Below the pieces are notes generated by a model. It worked only from the letters and a program-made list of their open reading frames with translations. It made no database searches and had not been told where the DNA came from. Positions 8,801 to 16,327 of a stretch of DNA of 46,457 nt are shown here, one piece after another. The stretch is from Marinifilum sp. (GTDB taxonomy: Bacteria > UBA9089 > CG2-30-40-21). Both the position numbers and the translations under genes were made by a program. The stretch's first letter is position 1. Every line of letters starts with the position of its first letter. The DNA lies in NCBI GenBank assembly GCA_020717845.1, contig DYDG01000007.1, positions 1 to 46,457 of the forward strand, read 5' to 3'.

Positions 8801-9776
8801 GGTCTAACAAACTGGCAAAATGATATAAATCAGCATAAACCCCACTTGCCTCTGTTCTATTTCTTGCCTCTTGAATATCTTCCCAATAATACTCTAAGGA
8901 ATCAGCAAACTCTGAGATTAATTCTGGTGCTAAATCATCAAGACAGGTTAAATCAATTGCCGATTGTGTTATTCCGCTTTCACCAGGATAAGCCTGTCCA
9001 TATCTATCTACAATTACCGTACCAAGCTCATTAACACCCATGGTTGGAGTTGCTGCTAAATCCCTCAAAATGACATCATAAGGCCAGCCATCCCCAGGTT
9101 CTTCCTCCTGTGAGAATACTGTAACACTGCCTAAATCCCTGAGCTGATATGCAACCTCAATCATTCCCATCAGGCAGGCATCAAAGCCTATTAGATCGAG
9201 CCTTTTACCTGTTGCCTCAAGTGCCTCTTTTACCTCACTCATGTAGAGGCAGTCATCTCCTGATGTGTCATCCCAACAAACAGCCTTGTTATGACCGTCT
9301 ATTTTAACACTTCTTTTTTGCAAACTTCTTGTTTTTTCCCGCCAGCCGCCGCCATGGTTCCAGAAAATAAGGCTATATTTTTTAGCAGGATAATTGGCAA
9401 TTGCCCAATTTGCAAAATTGGTTAATGTCTGAGTGGCAGCCATATTTACCTCTCGACCTCCCTTCCCATCCCCCCAGTTAGAAATAGCCTGAGATTCATA
9501 TGGTTCCATACCTTTGGCAATCAGAAATCTATGACATTTTGTCCAGTTTCCATGCGATGTGTCAAAGCCTTTAACTCTATCCATCTGAACAACAATGTTT
9601 ATATCCTCATCTGAACCAACAGAAGCCATCTCTAAAAAATCGTCAATGGCATCTTCCTCTAAATTATTATCTCCATCGAGATATACCATAAAGGTATGTT
9701 CTTTTTCCTCGGCATAAGCCTCTATCCCCATACCTAAAGCTATTCCCAAAATGAGCAAAAATCTTAAGACTTGCAT
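5868..9776 (-). CDS. secreted protein with two clostripain (C11) peptidase domains and a FlgD-like C-terminal domain
   Basis: The protein has 1302 residues. A signal peptide covers about residues 1-22 (FLLILGIALGMGIEAYA). C11 domain 1 (~27-400) has the dyad His141 in FWNHGGGW and Cys201 in LIGFDACLMGM. A fibronectin/Ig-like linker (~405-595) follows. C11 domain 2 (~598-960) has His702 (FMNHGNGW) and Cys754 (LIGFDACLMGM). Both domains open with the same VYLDGDNNLEE motif, so this is an internal duplication with both active sites intact. Next come beta-rich domains, a run of 12 Glu (residues 1120-1131), then a C-terminal AYPNPW...IYNIAGELI domain of the FlgD/T9SS-tail type. C11 enzymes are Cys proteases cleaving after Arg or Lys, often self-activating. 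An AAAGGA precedes the ATG. It sits between two MITE-like elements, with no operon partner. Confidence 0.88.
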   Translation of the reverse strand: MQVLRFLLILGIALGMGIEAYAEEKEHTFMVYLDGDNNLEEDAIDDFLEMASVGSDEDINIVVQMDRVKGFDTSHGNWTKCHRFLIAKGMEPYESQAISNWGDGKGGREVNMAATQTLTNFANWAIANYPAKKYSLIFWNHGGGWREKTRSLQKRSVKIDGHNKAVCWDDTSGDDCLYMSEVKEALEATGKRLDLIGFDACLMGMIEVAYQLRDLGSVTVFSQEEEPGDGWPYDVILRDLAATPTMGVNELGTVIVDRYGQAYPGESGITQSAIDLTCLDDLAPELISEFADSLEYYWEDIQEARNRTEASGVYADLYHFASLLDQSITQKAESLKENLDRTIIANYASSDCSNFYGLNIYFPKSREDEEYTDYVLLKPVDFCNDTTWPDFLSRLFKTTPNVPSICPLYAVSPFETFTVSWSPVNEAEYYDLEEATQTFTWSSIVVTPGTSCLIPGRQETGFYYYRIRALTGTQTGNWCMPEDIWIGSNTAPAITLLPPTEEGTESLVLMWDAEDLDDEAKISLYYDTDQENYDGILIAGGISEHDTRGSYTWKISYIPQGTYSVYAIISDGKEKERKSPPVYSNYSEAVPISHGTKSWTFIVYLDGDNNLEEYALDDINIIERVGSSEKVNVVVLMDGIEGHENSSYYYLLKDDNDLLITSPEVLSLDEVNMGDPETVVDFASWAMKNYPAENYSFVFMNHGNGWRDKACLEKIRKKAVCWDDTSAGDCLYMSEVQDALSQLPRINLIGFDACLMGMIENAYQLKDYADVMVASQEIELAPGWPYELILKDLNGTPTMSAAELGGSIVGRYKDYWEKDSFMGESPTLSAVSLSNTDKLAGALSNYIGSLTDTGDWDKIRAAWKETDKAFAESYIDLYHFATLTGTISDALSLAVENLISELDTSIIANFSKREMHGLSIYFPESFYDEEYGTYTEDIIDFSKDTNWDEFLAMYLENTSASLQGTITYRGNYSGTLTVVLLPYEWEWLITDVRETETEECDGVFFTRIHIDPTVAAQTPYRLENIPPESYLILAGVGEHPEYGHDCVSSPMGFHPGSVTLAVAEEKQVDAFEVYRLHFEIEPSQEETFVAPGDSIRIKAQLLDEWNNPRPNVYTQFSLKEEEEEEEEEEEEGVTIDERPFEEMKKKQRQTSSISPEFGFTDNEGMVYATYTTETFSPCSESTKIIIESPIIYSYNEQEHINHIASRESGSFTVRGGTSTITDNDKAYAYPNPWEKGGGQYIYFDKVTNGSKIKIYNIAGELIDEIEVTECPQKWDVSKKSIASGIYIYTITGGKRGKLGVVR
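6384..6419 (-). repeat. (GAA)12 microsatellite inside the C11 protease gene
   Basis: Twelve uninterrupted GAA codons (read on the minus strand) encode 12 glutamates at residues 1120-1131. Being a trinucleotide tract, slippage would change linker length without breaking the frame. Confidence 0.95.
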
Positions 9777-9793
9777 TTTCTGTGATTCCTTTC

Positions 9794-10035
9794 ACTCGAT
9801 GTTCAAGTTTTTTGTGGCTTATAGGAACCACCAGAATAGAGCGGTAAAATGCCAGCCGATATTCTTGTAGCTACAACCTGCCAGAGGCAGGTGGGAGTCC
9901 CACTGCAGAAGGTCTGCTGCCAGTGCTACCTCCTTGTGGTCGCTTCTTATTCCCATGCGTGATTGAAAGATAGCAGGGACAAGCCCCGCAGCTACAAGCA
10001 CTATTGCTTGGTGGCAAAAAACTTGAACATCAAGT
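9794..10035. mobile_element. MITE-like element with 17-base perfect terminal inverted repeats
   Basis: GATGTTCAAGTTTTTTG at 9798-9814 is the exact reverse complement of 10015-10031, and the match continues outward imperfectly (ACT). Inside lies a dispersed module (about 9862-10008) containing GGCAGGTGGGAGTCCCACTG and CTCCTTGTGGTCGC. The same module recurs reversed at 19378-19475 and partly at 42459-42585. The right end abuts the stop of the repeat-protein gene. No protein is encoded. Confidence 0.7.
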
Positions 10036-11357
10036 TAAAAGCTCTTCTCCACCTCTTCTATGATCTTTTCAATTGGGATACCATCGTGATCGCCAAAGTA
10101 AGCATAGCCGTTTTCTGAAGCCGCTGGCTTCTTCTCTCCTTTTTCTACCCTCTCTTCCCTTTCTTCCTTTGCCTTTTTCGCTGATTCTGCCTCAGCCTTT
10201 GATTCCTTTAAGGTTTCTATATCAATTACCTCGGCAATACCAATCTTTTTTTCCTCTACAGGAGATGGTTGGGCGATAACTTTGGCAGTTATAGGCAAGG
10301 GAATACTTTCCTCGTGAGAGATCAATTCCCATGGAATTTCTGACTCTTTTCTTGTTTCAGGTTTTTCCACAGGTTGTTCAACAGACAACAAGGGTGATAC
10401 AGGGAATTCATTAAATACATCCATGCCAAATGATGACGAAACATCCACTGTTCCGACCATACCACTGCTCTTAGAATAGGTAAACAAACCTCTGATACCG
10501 CCCATATCGATATACCCATGTATACCCTTTCCTTTTGTATAGGTAAATTCACCCTTAGCATCACCCATTTCTGCAACACCAATGATGCCTTTTTCCTTTG
10601 TATAGGTAAAATCACTCTTTATTTCATCCATTTCAATTACGCCCATAATACCCCTATCCTTTGAATAGGTAAATTCACCCTTTACGCCATCAAGGTCTAT
10701 TATCCCAACAATCCCCTTATCCTTCAAATAAATAAACTCTCCGGTAGCTTCTCCAAGAGCAACGGTTCCCTCAATGCCTTTTTGAAAATTAAACCTAAAA
10801 TTCCCTTTGGCATCTCCAAGGTCTATCGTTCCAAATATCCCCCTATCCTTCCAATAGGTAAAACTTCCCTCAATGCCATCAAGATTTAATATTCCCATAA
10901 TACCCTTTGCCAGAGTATAGGAAAATGGAGCGGTTATGTTTCGCAAGGCCACATTTCCGATAATTCCTTTGTGCTTAGAATAGGTAAATTCACCAAGAGC
11001 ATCTCCCATTTTGATTGTCCCGAATATACCCCTTGCTTTGGTATAAGTAAATTCACCATCAGCATCTCCCATCTTTACCATACCAACAAGACCTTTTTCC
11101 TTTGTATAAACAAACTCTGCTGGCATCTTGCCCAGCATTACTGTTCCAAAGACACCCTTTTCTTTTGAATAAGTAAACTCACCATCAGCCTCCCCCAATT
11201 TCACTGTGCCAACAATACCCTTGTCTCGCGTATAGACAAACTCACCCTGAGCCTCTCCAAGCTCTACCATCCCCACAATGCCCTTGTCCTTGGAAAAGAC
11301 AAAACTGCTCTTGACACCACCCATATCAACACTTCCAGAAAGACCTTGATTACTCAT
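10035..11357 (-). CDS. protein of 14 tandem 21-residue beta-type repeats, unknown family
   Basis: The protein has 440 residues and no signal peptide or membrane span. From residue 5 to 298 it is 14 consecutive repeats of exactly 21 residues without a single insertion, plus a partial fifteenth. The consensus is G-(I/L/V/M)-x-G-x-(V/I)-x-(L/M)-(G/D)-x-x-x-(G/S)-x-F-x-Y-(S/T)-K-x-(K/R). Alternating hydrophobics in GTVKLG and GEFTYSK predict two beta strands per unit. The tail (~307-440) has a Pro/Glu-rich stretch, a highly charged Lys/Glu segment and ends in GIPIEKIIEEVEKSF. GGAGGT lies 6 bases before the ATG at 11357; the ATG two codons earlier would abut it, so I chose 11357. It lies 52 bases downstream of ruvX and is probably co-transcribed. 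I do not recognise the repeat family; a beta-solenoid or long single-layer sheet is inferred. Confidence 0.85.
   Translation of the reverse strand: MSNQGLSGSVDMGGVKSSFVFSKDKGIVGMVELGEAQGEFVYTRDKGIVGTVKLGEADGEFTYSKEKGVFGTVMLGKMPAEFVYTKEKGLVGMVKMGDADGEFTYTKARGIFGTIKMGDALGEFTYSKHKGIIGNVALRNITAPFSYTLAKGIMGILNLDGIEGSFTYWKDRGIFGTIDLGDAKGNFRFNFQKGIEGTVALGEATGEFIYLKDKGIVGIIDLDGVKGEFTYSKDRGIMGVIEMDEIKSDFTYTKEKGIIGVAEMGDAKGEFTYTKGKGIHGYIDMGGIRGLFTYSKSSGMVGTVDVSSSFGMDVFNEFPVSPLLSVEQPVEKPETRKESEIPWELISHEESIPLPITAKVIAQPSPVEEKKIGIAEVIDIETLKESKAEAESAKKAKEEREERVEKGEKKPAASENGYAYFGDHDGIPIEKIIEEVEKSF
10464..11345 (-). repeat. 14 tandem 63-bp coding repeats
   Basis: These are the DNA units under the 21-residue repeats. 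They have diverged in sequence but kept phase perfectly, so this is an old array under selection rather than a recent expansion. Confidence 0.9.
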
Positions 11358-11415
11358 TCTCATACCTCCATAATTTATATGTATACCTTTGTGATTAACG
11401 CAACTCGCAATGTCT

Positions 11416-11850
11416 TTACAGACTATCCAGATACCCCTGCAGGATTATGGATGCTGCAATCTTATCCACCATCTGCTTTCTCTTATCCCGAGACAACCCT
11501 GCCTCAAGCATAGCATTTTCTGCAGCCCTTGAGGAAAGCCTTTCATCCCATGGCCGAAATTCAACAATATTTCCTTCAGGGGAAGATGCTATGGTTTGTT
11601 TAAGCCTTTCCATAAAGTCGATAACCTTTTCTGCCTGTGGGCCAATACTGCCATTCATATTCTTAGGCAACCCAAACACTACTTTTGAGACCTCAGAGGA
11701 AGCAACAATTTCCTTTAACTCTTTCCTAACAGCCTCATCCCCTGCACCTGATCTTGTTATAACCTTAAGAGGCTGGGCAAACATACCCAGGGGATCGCTA
11801 ATAGCTATGCCAATATATTTATCACCAATATCCAACCCTATAATTCTCAT
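11416..11850 (-). CDS. ruvX: YqgF/RuvX-family nuclease (putative Holliday junction resolvase / pre-16S rRNA nuclease)
   Basis: The 144 residues are the full length for the family. The RNase H-like fold starts MRIIGLDIGDKYIGIAISDP, with the first acidic active-site residue in GLDIGDKYIG. VVFGLPKNMNGSIGPQAEKV and WDERLSS are diagnostic. The last motif (KIAASIILQGYLD) ends in the usual way, with an Asp in VDKIAA as third acidic residue. The enzyme matures the 5' end of 16S rRNA in E. coli; a recombination role is also proposed. It lies downstream of alaS, the order common in many bacteria (alaS...yqgF). Only three bases separate it from the stop of the upstream gene at 11854, so translational coupling is likely. 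Confidence 0.93.
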   Translation of the reverse strand: MRIIGLDIGDKYIGIAISDPLGMFAQPLKVITRSGAGDEAVRKELKEIVASSEVSKVVFGLPKNMNGSIGPQAEKVIDFMERLKQTIASSPEGNIVEFRPWDERLSSRAAENAMLEAGLSRDKRKQMVDKIAASIILQGYLDSL

Positions 11851-11853
11851 CTA

Positions 11854-12525
11854 CTATTTCTTCATCTCCCGATAGATCCCTTTTAGCGACCCTCCGATAT
11901 CCTGTCTCCTGGGTTCCTCATTCTTTTCGAGAAAGGATTCAATATTCTTTCTTAGCCAGCAAACCTCTCTGGTCAGCCTCTCTATTTCGAGAACAACATC
12001 GCTTAATCCCTTTTCCTCAGCAAATAAAAGAGCTGCAGTAACAGTCAGATCAATATGATACGATTTTTCATGAGTATCGCCAATAATATCAGTATAAAAG
12101 GTTTTTACCTTAAATTCCTTTGGATTATTCTTATTAGTCATATATTCAACTGCGGCTGCAAAGAAAAACCTTATCTGTTCTCCTGGGGCAAGATGTGTCA
12201 ACCCCTTAAATATAGGCAGATCAGAGAACATTATCCTCGGTTCATTTCGATAGACAATATCAGGTTGAAAATTGCATTTAATATTAAATGCAGGTCCGCC
12301 ACCAATATTTGTCACCTTTACCTCAAGTATTTGCGGAGACTGTTCTTTGGGTTTAATATCAATAACCACATATGGCTTAGACTCTTCCTTTCGTATCTCC
12401 TTTATCTCATTTACCAATGCTCTGGTAGATTCCGTGGATCTTTTTATCCGATACGCCACATATGCCATCATTATCAAATAAATTGCCCCTGTAAATGTTA
12501 AAAATACCGTTCCCCATTCCTCCAT
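11854..12525 (-). CDS. membrane-anchored protein of unknown function
   Basis: The protein has 223 residues. One N-terminal transmembrane helix (~6-26, VFLTFTGAIYLIMMAYVAYR) is followed by a short coil (STESTRALVNEIKEIRKEE), a beta-rich domain (PYVVIDIKPKE ... LEVKVTNIGGGPAFNIKC ... LAPGEQIRFFF) and a C-terminal amphipathic coil. The middle resembles the Ig-like domain of widespread small hypothetical proteins that follow a single membrane helix. No catalytic motif is visible. It lies between alaS and ruvX in the same direction, and its stop is 3 bases before the ruvX ATG, so it belongs to that operon. Function is not known. Confidence 0.75.
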   Translation of the reverse strand: MEEWGTVFLTFTGAIYLIMMAYVAYRIKRSTESTRALVNEIKEIRKEESKPYVVIDIKPKEQSPQILEVKVTNIGGGPAFNIKCNFQPDIVYRNEPRIMFSDLPIFKGLTHLAPGEQIRFFFAAAVEYMTNKNNPKEFKVKTFYTDIIGDTHEKSYHIDLTVTAALLFAEEKGLSDVVLEIERLTREVCWLRKNIESFLEKNEEPRRQDIGGSLKGIYREMKK

Positions 12526-12632
12526 TGGACACCCCCCTTGATTTGTGAAGATATCCCCCCAGTTTATCTATAATCGTTCAGCCGTCCGTTTTCCCCCATC
12601 TAACTGCTAACAGCTTTTCCTACCCTTCTCGC

Positions 12633-15287
12633 TCATGAAGATAGAGACACCTGCATCTCCAGCAACACCCCTAACACCCTTCTCCCCTCACTCATAGCCT
12701 CTTCGACCATTTCAGGCTTTGTTCCGCCTGCCTGAGCAATATCTGCCTTACCGCCGCCACTGCCGCCAGTAACAGCAGCTATTTGTTTAATCAACTTGCC
12801 AGCATGCAGCCAATCAGTTAAATCCCGACTAACCTTAACCACCCAGAAAACCTTGTCATTAACAACAGAGGATAAAATAATCACCCCTGAGTTCAACCTA
12901 TCCATCAATAAATCCGCAGTCTCTCGAAGCAAGCCTGCCTCTACTCCATCAAGCACAGAAGCTATAAGTCGTATCTTGCCAATCTCCTCAGCAGTACCTA
13001 TCAGCTTGTCAACCCTACCCTTAATCAATTCACTATTAAGCCTTGCTATCTGCTTTTCCTGCTCTTTATTTGATGTTATAAGCCTTTCTACCCTTGGAAC
13101 AATCTCATCCAATTGGGCTTTTAATAGCTGGGAAAGCTCCAGATTAATCGACTGCTGTTTGCACACATACGTGTATGCCCCCTGCCCTGACAATGCCTCA
13201 ATCCTTCGGACACCAGATGCTATCCCCATCTCTGTCTTTATCTTGAACAATCCTATCTCGCCGGTTGCTAAAGAATGTGTCCCGCCGCATAATTCCAGGC
13301 TGTAATCAGAAATCTTGACTACTCGCACCATTTGTCCATACTTTTCTCCAAACAGAGCCATAGCACCCATTTCCTCAGCCTTTGAAAGCTCTGTTTCAAA
13401 GATTTCAATTGTCAGATTTTCTCGTATCTTCTTGTTTACTAATTCTTCTATTGCCTGGCACTCTTTTTCGGTTAATGGTGAGGGATGACTGAAATCAAAC
13501 CTCAGATAATCAGGATGGACAAATGAGCCTGCCTGCTTTATATGTTTACCCAGCACCTGCTGCATGGCAGCCTGAAGCAAATGGGTGGCAGTATGATTCC
13601 TGGCAATTGACCGCCGATGCAAAACATCTACCTGTGCCTTTACCTCATCATCTTTTTTCAACACACCCTGTTTAATCCTTGCCTGATGAACGACTGTCTT
13701 CCCAAGAACAGACCTCTGGGTATCAAGCACCTCTGCCTCACCATTTGCAGTAATGATCATTCCCTTATCCCCAACCTGTCCGCCAGACTCAGCATAGAAT
13801 GGGGTTGTATCTATGATTATCTGGACATCTTCACCTTCTTCTGCCTGATCAACAATTTTTTCATCCTTAACAATATCTAAGATTTTTGCCTCTGTAGAGG
13901 ACAAAAAATATCCCACAAACTGCGTTTCCCGCTCAACAATAAATCCAGCTGGCATCCCTTTTTCTTCTAACCCAAGCCCTGCCTCTCTTGCCTTTTTTCG
14001 CTGGGTGGACATCTCTTGATCAAAGCCTTGAGTATCTAACCCAAGCCCTGCCTCTTTGATTATCTCTTCAGCAAGCATTACTGGAAAGCCGTATGTATCG
14101 TAAAGCTTAAAAAGATCCTTTCCACAAATGACATTCTCCTGCCTTCCTTTGTATTCATCAATCAACCCTTCTAAGATATTCAGTCCTCGTCCCAGGGTAG
14201 CAGCAAATTTTTCTTCCTCTTGCTTAACAATTGAGGCGATATGATCACCATATGGCAAGACCTCTTGAATGCCTGTGGTTTTGATAACCGTTGGGACAAG
14301 TTGAGACAGAAATGCTTGTTGAAGATTAAGTCGCCTCCCTTGACGAATAGCCCTTCTGATAAGTGAACGAAGCACATAACCACGACTTTCGTTAGACGGA
14401 ATCACATTATCAAAGATCAAAAAAGTGATGGCTCGCAGATGGTCTGCGATTATCCGCAAAGAGACATTTTTTGTATTTTTTTCCTTTTTTTCCTCTTTTT
14501 CTATGTAGGGAGTATCCGCCAACTCTGAGATGGCTTCAATGATAGGAAAAAGCAGATCGCTTTCAAAGTTTGAGTGCTTGCCCTGAAGAACAGCGGCAAG
14601 CCGTTCCAATCCCATGCCTGTGTCAATATTCTTTTTAGGCAATGGATAGAGCACTCTTTTCTCATCCCGATCAAATTGAGTAAACACAAGATTCCACAAC
14701 TCCAGGAACCGATCACAATCACAACCAGGTGCACAGCTTTCTTTTAAGCAGCCAATCCCTGGACCTTGATCAATAAGTATCTCTGAGCAGGGTCCGCATG
14801 GACCTGTTTCGCCCATTGTCCAGAAGTTGCTGTCTTCTCCCAGTTTAATAATTCTTTCCTCTGGTAGCCCAATCTCTTTATGCCAGATATTAAATGCCTC
14901 TTCATCATCAAGGTATATAGAGGCATACAGCTTTTCTGAAGGCAGTTTTACCACAGAGGTCAAGAATTCCCATGCCCAGACGATTGCCTCCTGCTTGAAA
15001 TAATCGCCAAACGAAAAATTACCCAGCATCTCAAAAAATGTATGATGCCGTGCTGTTTTGCCAACATTTTCAATATCATTTGTCCGTAAACACCTTTGAG
15101 AAGAAGCTGCCCTGGTAAACGGCAATGGGGAAATCTGTCCTAAAAAGAAGGGCTTAAACGGCACCATGCCAGCAATAGTAAAAAGCACGGTTACATCCTC
15201 TGGAACCAGAGAAACGCTTGATTTTATTGTGTGTCCCTTTTTCTTGAAGAATTCAAGATATGCCTGTCTTATTTCAAAACCTTTCAT
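12633..15287 (-). CDS. alaS: alanyl-tRNA synthetase
   Basis: The 884 residues are normal length. The class II catalytic core is at the N-terminus (RQAYLEFFKKKGHTIKSSVS, then MVPFKPFFLG, TKD-like RTNDIENVGKTARHHTFFEM). The editing domain has the metal ligands HTATHLLQ and CGGTH. The C-terminal C-Ala/DHHA1 domain ends with the glycine loop GGSGGGKADIAQAGG. All expected motifs are present, so it should charge tRNA-Ala and clear Ser/Gly mischarging. AGGAG lies 11 bases before the ATG. It follows the Uma2-family gene by 26 bases and precedes ruvX, the common order. Confidence 0.98.
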   Translation of the reverse strand: MKGFEIRQAYLEFFKKKGHTIKSSVSLVPEDVTVLFTIAGMVPFKPFFLGQISPLPFTRAASSQRCLRTNDIENVGKTARHHTFFEMLGNFSFGDYFKQEAIVWAWEFLTSVVKLPSEKLYASIYLDDEEAFNIWHKEIGLPEERIIKLGEDSNFWTMGETGPCGPCSEILIDQGPGIGCLKESCAPGCDCDRFLELWNLVFTQFDRDEKRVLYPLPKKNIDTGMGLERLAAVLQGKHSNFESDLLFPIIEAISELADTPYIEKEEKKEKNTKNVSLRIIADHLRAITFLIFDNVIPSNESRGYVLRSLIRRAIRQGRRLNLQQAFLSQLVPTVIKTTGIQEVLPYGDHIASIVKQEEEKFAATLGRGLNILEGLIDEYKGRQENVICGKDLFKLYDTYGFPVMLAEEIIKEAGLGLDTQGFDQEMSTQRKKAREAGLGLEEKGMPAGFIVERETQFVGYFLSSTEAKILDIVKDEKIVDQAEEGEDVQIIIDTTPFYAESGGQVGDKGMIITANGEAEVLDTQRSVLGKTVVHQARIKQGVLKKDDEVKAQVDVLHRRSIARNHTATHLLQAAMQQVLGKHIKQAGSFVHPDYLRFDFSHPSPLTEKECQAIEELVNKKIRENLTIEIFETELSKAEEMGAMALFGEKYGQMVRVVKISDYSLELCGGTHSLATGEIGLFKIKTEMGIASGVRRIEALSGQGAYTYVCKQQSINLELSQLLKAQLDEIVPRVERLITSNKEQEKQIARLNSELIKGRVDKLIGTAEEIGKIRLIASVLDGVEAGLLRETADLLMDRLNSGVIILSSVVNDKVFWVVKVSRDLTDWLHAGKLIKQIAAVTGGSGGGKADIAQAGGTKPEMVEEAMSEGRRVLGVLLEMQVSLSS

Positions 15288-15313
15288 CTGAAAAAACGCT
15301 CCTGTTTGCGACC

Positions 15314-15889
15314 CTAAGCAAAAACCGTTGCCAGATCTATAATTAAGTCTTCAAATATCCCAACATTAATCTTATCCGCAGCCGAATACATTTCAGCCCT
15401 TGCATACCTATTGCCGTCAAGCTTATAAACAAGGATTGTTTTATCCAATGGATGCACAATCCAATATTCTTTTACCCCAACTCGCTCATAAAGGGAAAAT
15501 TTTACGGTTATATCTTTCCTGGTTGTTGATGGTGATAATATTTCTATGACCAGATCAGGTGCTCCGTTGCATCTTTTACTATTAAGCTTTAGTTGGTCAC
15601 AGATTACAACTATATCTGGCTGGACAACAGTTTGACATTCTTCTTCTGTTTCATCATCTTTTGGCAGGATAACATCAACAGGGGCAAGAAACACCTTGCA
15701 AGACTTACCCTTCAGATAAACCAAAAATTCTACAAATAATCGCCCAAGTATATCCTGATGATCTATAGAAGGGGCAGGGCTCATATCATAGGCAATACCA
15801 TCGATCAATTCCCATCTTTCTTCATCAGGCCATCCAAAATAGTCCTTATAGGTGTATTTCTCTTCCTCTTTTCTTAGTGGCAATCCCAT
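15314..15889 (-). CDS. Uma2-family (DUF820) PD-(D/E)XK nuclease-like protein
   Basis: The protein has 191 residues. The family signature runs YFGWPDEERWELIDGIAYDM, then SIDHQDILGRL, then the putative nuclease core PDIVV ... DLVIEILSPSTTRKDITVK ... YERVGVKEYWIVHP. The acidic residues and Lys of a PD-(D/E)XK fold are in place. Members are abundant in cyanobacteria and candidate phyla, often in many copies, and their biological role is unproven. An AGGTAAG precedes the ATG. It lies upstream of alaS in the same direction. Confidence 0.88.
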   Translation of the reverse strand: MGLPLRKEEEKYTYKDYFGWPDEERWELIDGIAYDMSPAPSIDHQDILGRLFVEFLVYLKGKSCKVFLAPVDVILPKDDETEEECQTVVQPDIVVICDQLKLNSKRCNGAPDLVIEILSPSTTRKDITVKFSLYERVGVKEYWIVHPLDKTILVYKLDGNRYARAEMYSAADKINVGIFEDLIIDLATVFA

Positions 15890-15942
15890 TTTCTTACCTG
15901 CTGATCGTGTTCATTCACAGCTACCCTTACTTCCCCTAAAAA

Positions 15943-16019
15943 TGGGGTGAGCGACGGGGCTCGAACCCGCGACAACCGGAACCACAATCCGGCACTCTGC
16001 CAACTGAGCTACGCTCACC
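15943..16019 (-). tRNA. tRNA-His (anticodon GTG)
   Basis: It forms a full cloverleaf. The anticodon loop ATTGTGGT reads GTG. The acceptor GTGAGCG pairs with CGCTCAC, with an extra G(-1) at 16019 opposite discriminator C73, the tRNA-His identity pair. CCA is encoded (15945-15943). Confidence 0.97.
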
Positions 16020-16091
16020 ATGAATATAAAAAAAGCAAGATGACAAGGGCATATCCTCCCCTTATCCTTGCTCCCCTCCGATTACTCTTTA

Positions 16092-16168
16092 TGGTGCGCC
16101 CGGAGGGAATCGAACCCCCAACCTACTGCTTAGAAGGCAGTTGCTCTATCCGATTGAGCTACAGGCGC
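16092..16168 (-). tRNA. tRNA-Arg (anticodon TCT)
   Basis: The acceptor GCGCCTG pairs with CGGGCGC, the T-arm is GGGGGTTCGATTCCC-like, and the anticodon loop CTTCTAA reads TCT. A73 and encoded CCA end at 16092. It lies 3 bases after tRNA-Pro and 72 bases before tRNA-His. Confidence 0.97.
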
Positions 16169-16171
16169 TAA

Positions 16172-16249
16172 TGGTCGGGGTGAAAGGATTCGAACCTTCG
16201 GCCTCCTGCTCCCAAAGCAGGCGCGCTAGCCAAACTGCGCTACACCCCG
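16172..16249 (-). tRNA. tRNA-Pro (anticodon TGG)
   Basis: The acceptor CGGGGTG pairs with CACCCCG, with the C1-G72 pair typical of tRNA-Pro. The anticodon loop TTTGGGA reads TGG. A73 and encoded CCA end at 16172. It is first in a Pro-Arg-His transcript. Confidence 0.97.
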
Positions 16250-16268
16250 ATATTTGCGATTATTATAT

Positions 16269-16297
16269 AGTTTAACACAGATTGCAAAATAAGTCAA
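16269..16297 (-). promoter_or_regulatory. probable promoter of the tRNA cluster
   Basis: On the minus strand TTGACT (16297-16292), 17 bases, TAAACT (16274-16269), about 20 bases before tRNA-Pro. A TATAAT also lies at 16267-16262, but at poor spacing. Confidence 0.45.
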
Positions 16298-16327
16298 GAA
16301 AAAATCGAGTAAATAAACACCGACTTC

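Noticed and set aside
9819-10001. 60-codon minus-strand open frame
   Set aside because: It lies wholly inside the dispersed repeat module between terminal inverted repeats.
11447-11875. Plus-strand 142-codon frame antisense to ruvX
   Set aside because: It is the shadow of a clearly recognised gene on the other strand; no ribosome site or family.
16093-16171. Plus-strand open frame over the tRNA genes (15947-16171)
   Set aside because: The region folds as tRNA-His and tRNA-Arg on the minus strand; the open frame is incidental.
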